Source: Planctomycetota bacterium
GTDB taxonomy: Bacteria; Planctomycetota; UBA1135
Direction of reading: 5' to 3'
Assembly: GCA_008501825.1 (NCBI GenBank)
Contig: QQUA01000013.1
Coordinates: 124,001-188,000, forward strand
DNA length: 64,000 nt
Positions 62,287 through 64,000 of the stretch are shown here, one piece after another; position 1 is the first letter of the stretch, and every line of letters begins with the position of its first letter. The notes under the pieces are model-generated. The model was not told the DNA's origin and did not search any database. It saw only the letters and a list, made by a program, of their open reading frames with translations. Made by a program: the position numbers and the translations under genes.

Positions 62287-64000
62287 ATGACCCATAAGCC
62301 TTCCCTTACCGCCCTCCTGGCGGCTGTGGCGTTGATTGGGACCCTTTCTGGAACGGCAAACGCCGCCCAGCAACCGTCCGACACCGTCGCTCCCCCGGCT
62401 GGCATGCTCCGATACCCGGACGTCAGCCAAACCCACATCGTGTTCAGCTACGCCAATGATTTGTGGTTGGTGGACCGCCAAGGCGGCGTCGCTACCCCGT
62501 TGGCCAGCCCTCCGGGCCAAGAACTGTTTCCACGATTTGATGATTCTGGATCGCGCATCGTCTTCCAAGGCAACTACGAGGGCAATCGCGATTTGTACGT
62601 GATGTCGGTGGCCGGCGGGGTGCCCCAGAGGGTTACCCACCACCCGTCATCGGAAATTCCTTGCAGTTGGACACCGGACGGACGCTTGGTGTTCTTCCGC
62701 AATGGCCAATCCGGCATCGCTCGCCAGCAAACTCTGTTCACCGTTTCCCCCGAGGGAGGACTTCCTGAACCGTTACCGGTGCCCTATGGGGCTTGGGGCA
62801 CGATTTCTCCGGATGGAGACTGGTTGGCCTACACCCCGTACACCCGGGACACCCGCACTTGGAAGCGCTACGTCGGCGGCATGGCCACCGACATTTGGAT
62901 GTTCAATTTGAAAGCCAAGGCGGCGGCCAAAGTCACTCGCTGGGAAGGGACCGATACCCAGCCGATGTGGAACGGCCAAACCTTGTATTACTTGTCCGAC
63001 GACGGCCCTCAGCATCGATTGAACATTTGGAAAGTGGACTTCCGCTCCGGCAGGAGAGAGCAAGTCACTCACTTCGAAGATAACGACATTCGCTGGCCCT
63101 CGATCGGCCCCGGCGCCAACGGCAGCGGCGAAATCGTGTTCCAGTTAGGGACCAAGCTCCACCTTTTGGACTTGGCCAGCGGACGTTCCCGAGCGGTGGA
63201 GATTCGAGTTCCCGGCGAACGCGGCAACTTGCGTCCGAAGATGGTGGACGCCAACAAAAACATCCAGGCTTGGGATATTTCTCCCAGCGGCAAGCGCGCT
63301 GTAGTGCAAGCCCGCGGCGACATTTGGACTTTGCCCGCCAAGCGGGGAGCCGCTCGCAATCTCAATCGCAGCAATGCCGTGGCCGAACGGTCGCCGGCAT
63401 GGAGCCCGGACGGTCGCTGGCTGGCTTACTTTTCGGACGCCAGCGGGGAATACGAAGTTCACCTGCGGCAATCCGACGGCAAAGGCGAAGAAAGGCAACT
63501 GACCAGCGGCGGCGGTCTCTTCAAGATGGCCATGGCCTGGTCGCCGGATTCAAAGAAGTTGGCGGTCATGGACAAGGGCGCTCGGCTTTCGGTGGTGGAC
63601 GTCGAAAGTGGGGAAAGCCAGCAAATCGATGAAAGTCCCTTTGGCGGCATCGGCGGACAAATGAGTATGCCGAGCTGGTCCAAAGACAGCCGTTGGTTGG
63701 CCTACTCTCGTTCCCGCGAGGACACTCCGGTCAGCGCCATTTTCCTCTACGACTTGGAAAACAAGGAACGGCACCAAGTCACTCGAGGCATGTTTAACGA
63801 TCGGGGACCGGTGTTCGATCGCAACGGCGATTGGCTGTTCTTCAGCTCCAACCGGAATTTTTCTCCGACTTACGCCGACAACGACACCACCTTCATCTAC
63901 CAAAGCACCGGTTCCTTGTTGGCGGTTCCCCTTCGTGCCGACATGAAATCCCCTTGGGCACCGGAAAGTGACGAGGAGAGTTTCGACGGCGACGAGGAAG
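62287..64000 (+). CDS. Tricorn-like protease, N-terminal propeller part (cut by window edge)
   Basis: 571 codons from ATG at 62287 (MTHKPSLTALLAAVALIGTLSGTANA, a signal peptide) to the window end; the frame is open. It contains PD40/WD40-like blades (HIVFSYANDLWLVDRQGG, RIVFQGNYEGNRDLYVMSVAGG, PAWSPDGRWLAYFSDASGEYEVHL, PSWSKDSRWLAYSRS), the order seen in tricorn protease homologues. Family members of about 1,000-1,100 residues carry a C-terminal S41/PDZ catalytic region, which is beyond the window. An acidic linker (SPWAPESDEESFDGDEE) is starting at the edge. It would be a periplasmic or secreted peptidase. Confidence 0.85.
   Translation, partial: MTHKPSLTALLAAVALIGTLSGTANAAQQPSDTVAPPAGMLRYPDVSQTHIVFSYANDLWLVDRQGGVATPLASPPGQELFPRFDDSGSRIVFQGNYEGNRDLYVMSVAGGVPQRVTHHPSSEIPCSWTPDGRLVFFRNGQSGIARQQTLFTVSPEGGLPEPLPVPYGAWGTISPDGDWLAYTPYTRDTRTWKRYVGGMATDIWMFNLKAKAAAKVTRWEGTDTQPMWNGQTLYYLSDDGPQHRLNIWKVDFRSGRREQVTHFEDNDIRWPSIGPGANGSGEIVFQLGTKLHLLDLASGRSRAVEIRVPGERGNLRPKMVDANKNIQAWDISPSGKRAVVQARGDIWTLPAKRGAARNLNRSNAVAERSPAWSPDGRWLAYFSDASGEYEVHLRQSDGKGEERQLTSGGGLFKMAMAWSPDSKKLAVMDKGARLSVVDVESGESQQIDESPFGGIGGQMSMPSWSKDSRWLAYSRSREDTPVSAIFLYDLENKERHQVTRGMFNDRGPVFDRNGDWLFFSSNRNFSPTYADNDTTFIYQSTGSLLAVPLRADMKSPWAPESDEESFDGDEE

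Overview
The window reads as chromosomal DNA from a Planctomycetota-type bacterium, probably one of the lineages rich in FG-GAP propeller proteins. This placement is inferred from gene content, not from a marker-gene search. The signs are FG-GAP and Asp-box secreted proteins with recurring C-terminal modules, a Kelch/sodium-symporter fusion, a redoxin-cytochrome-monooxygenase fusion, a Ser/Thr kinase with TPRs next to an ECF sigma factor, and many haem-binding exported proteins. Most of the window is GC-rich. About 0.8-6 kb is visibly richer in A+T. No stretch longer than about 220 bases lacks a gene or RNA element.

Layout. (1) 0-6 kb, minus strand: the end-truncated enoyl-CoA hydratase lies downstream of two tandem paralogous membrane-anchored proteins of about 700 residues and a small secreted protein with a strong promoter and Shine-Dalgarno. 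(2) 6-15.5 kb, minus: a Kelch-SSS symporter, an FG-GAP protein, and a tRNA-Ala(GGC)-lysS-LolCDE-type ABC transporter cluster with overlapping reading frames. (3) 15.6-25.4 kb, plus: leuS, a UbiD-family decarboxylase, a DUF4442 hotdog protein, an M28 peptidase with PDZ, and two tandem seven-repeat FG-GAP proteins. (4) 25.5-31.8 kb: a redoxin/cytochrome/copper monooxygenase, a PlsB-like acyltransferase whose stop codon is formed at the edge of an IS element, then a TPP riboswitch and thiC. (5) 31.9-38.9 kb: a nine-haem cytochrome, glnS, an Asp-box (sialidase-like) secreted protein and a beta-helix protein. (6) 38.9-46.1 kb: a secreted zinc metalloprotease, a three-gene operon of unknown function, a monohaem choice-of-anchor-V-like protein, an HMG-CoA-lyase-family enzyme and another FG-GAP protein. 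(7) 46.2-54.9 kb: a zinc-finger/kinase/TPR protein and an ECF sigma factor as one translationally overlapping unit, a second monohaem anchor-V protein, and a two-gene NAD-type formate dehydrogenase. (8) 55-64 kb, plus: a DUF1028 protein, two tandem membrane-anchored proteins built from carboxypeptidase-regulatory-like repeats, and the start of a tricorn-like protease.

The most notable result is that the formate dehydrogenase alpha subunit is interrupted by one in-frame TGA exactly where the catalytic selenocysteine of FdhF-type enzymes sits. The TGA is followed by a SECIS-like hairpin with a GGTCT loop, so it should be read as one 955-residue selenoprotein rather than two genes. Other points of interest are two C-terminal modules shared by otherwise unrelated secreted proteins, the repeated tandem paralog pairs, the TPP riboswitch whose closing stem contains the thiC Shine-Dalgarno, and a divergent gene pair whose start codons overlap.
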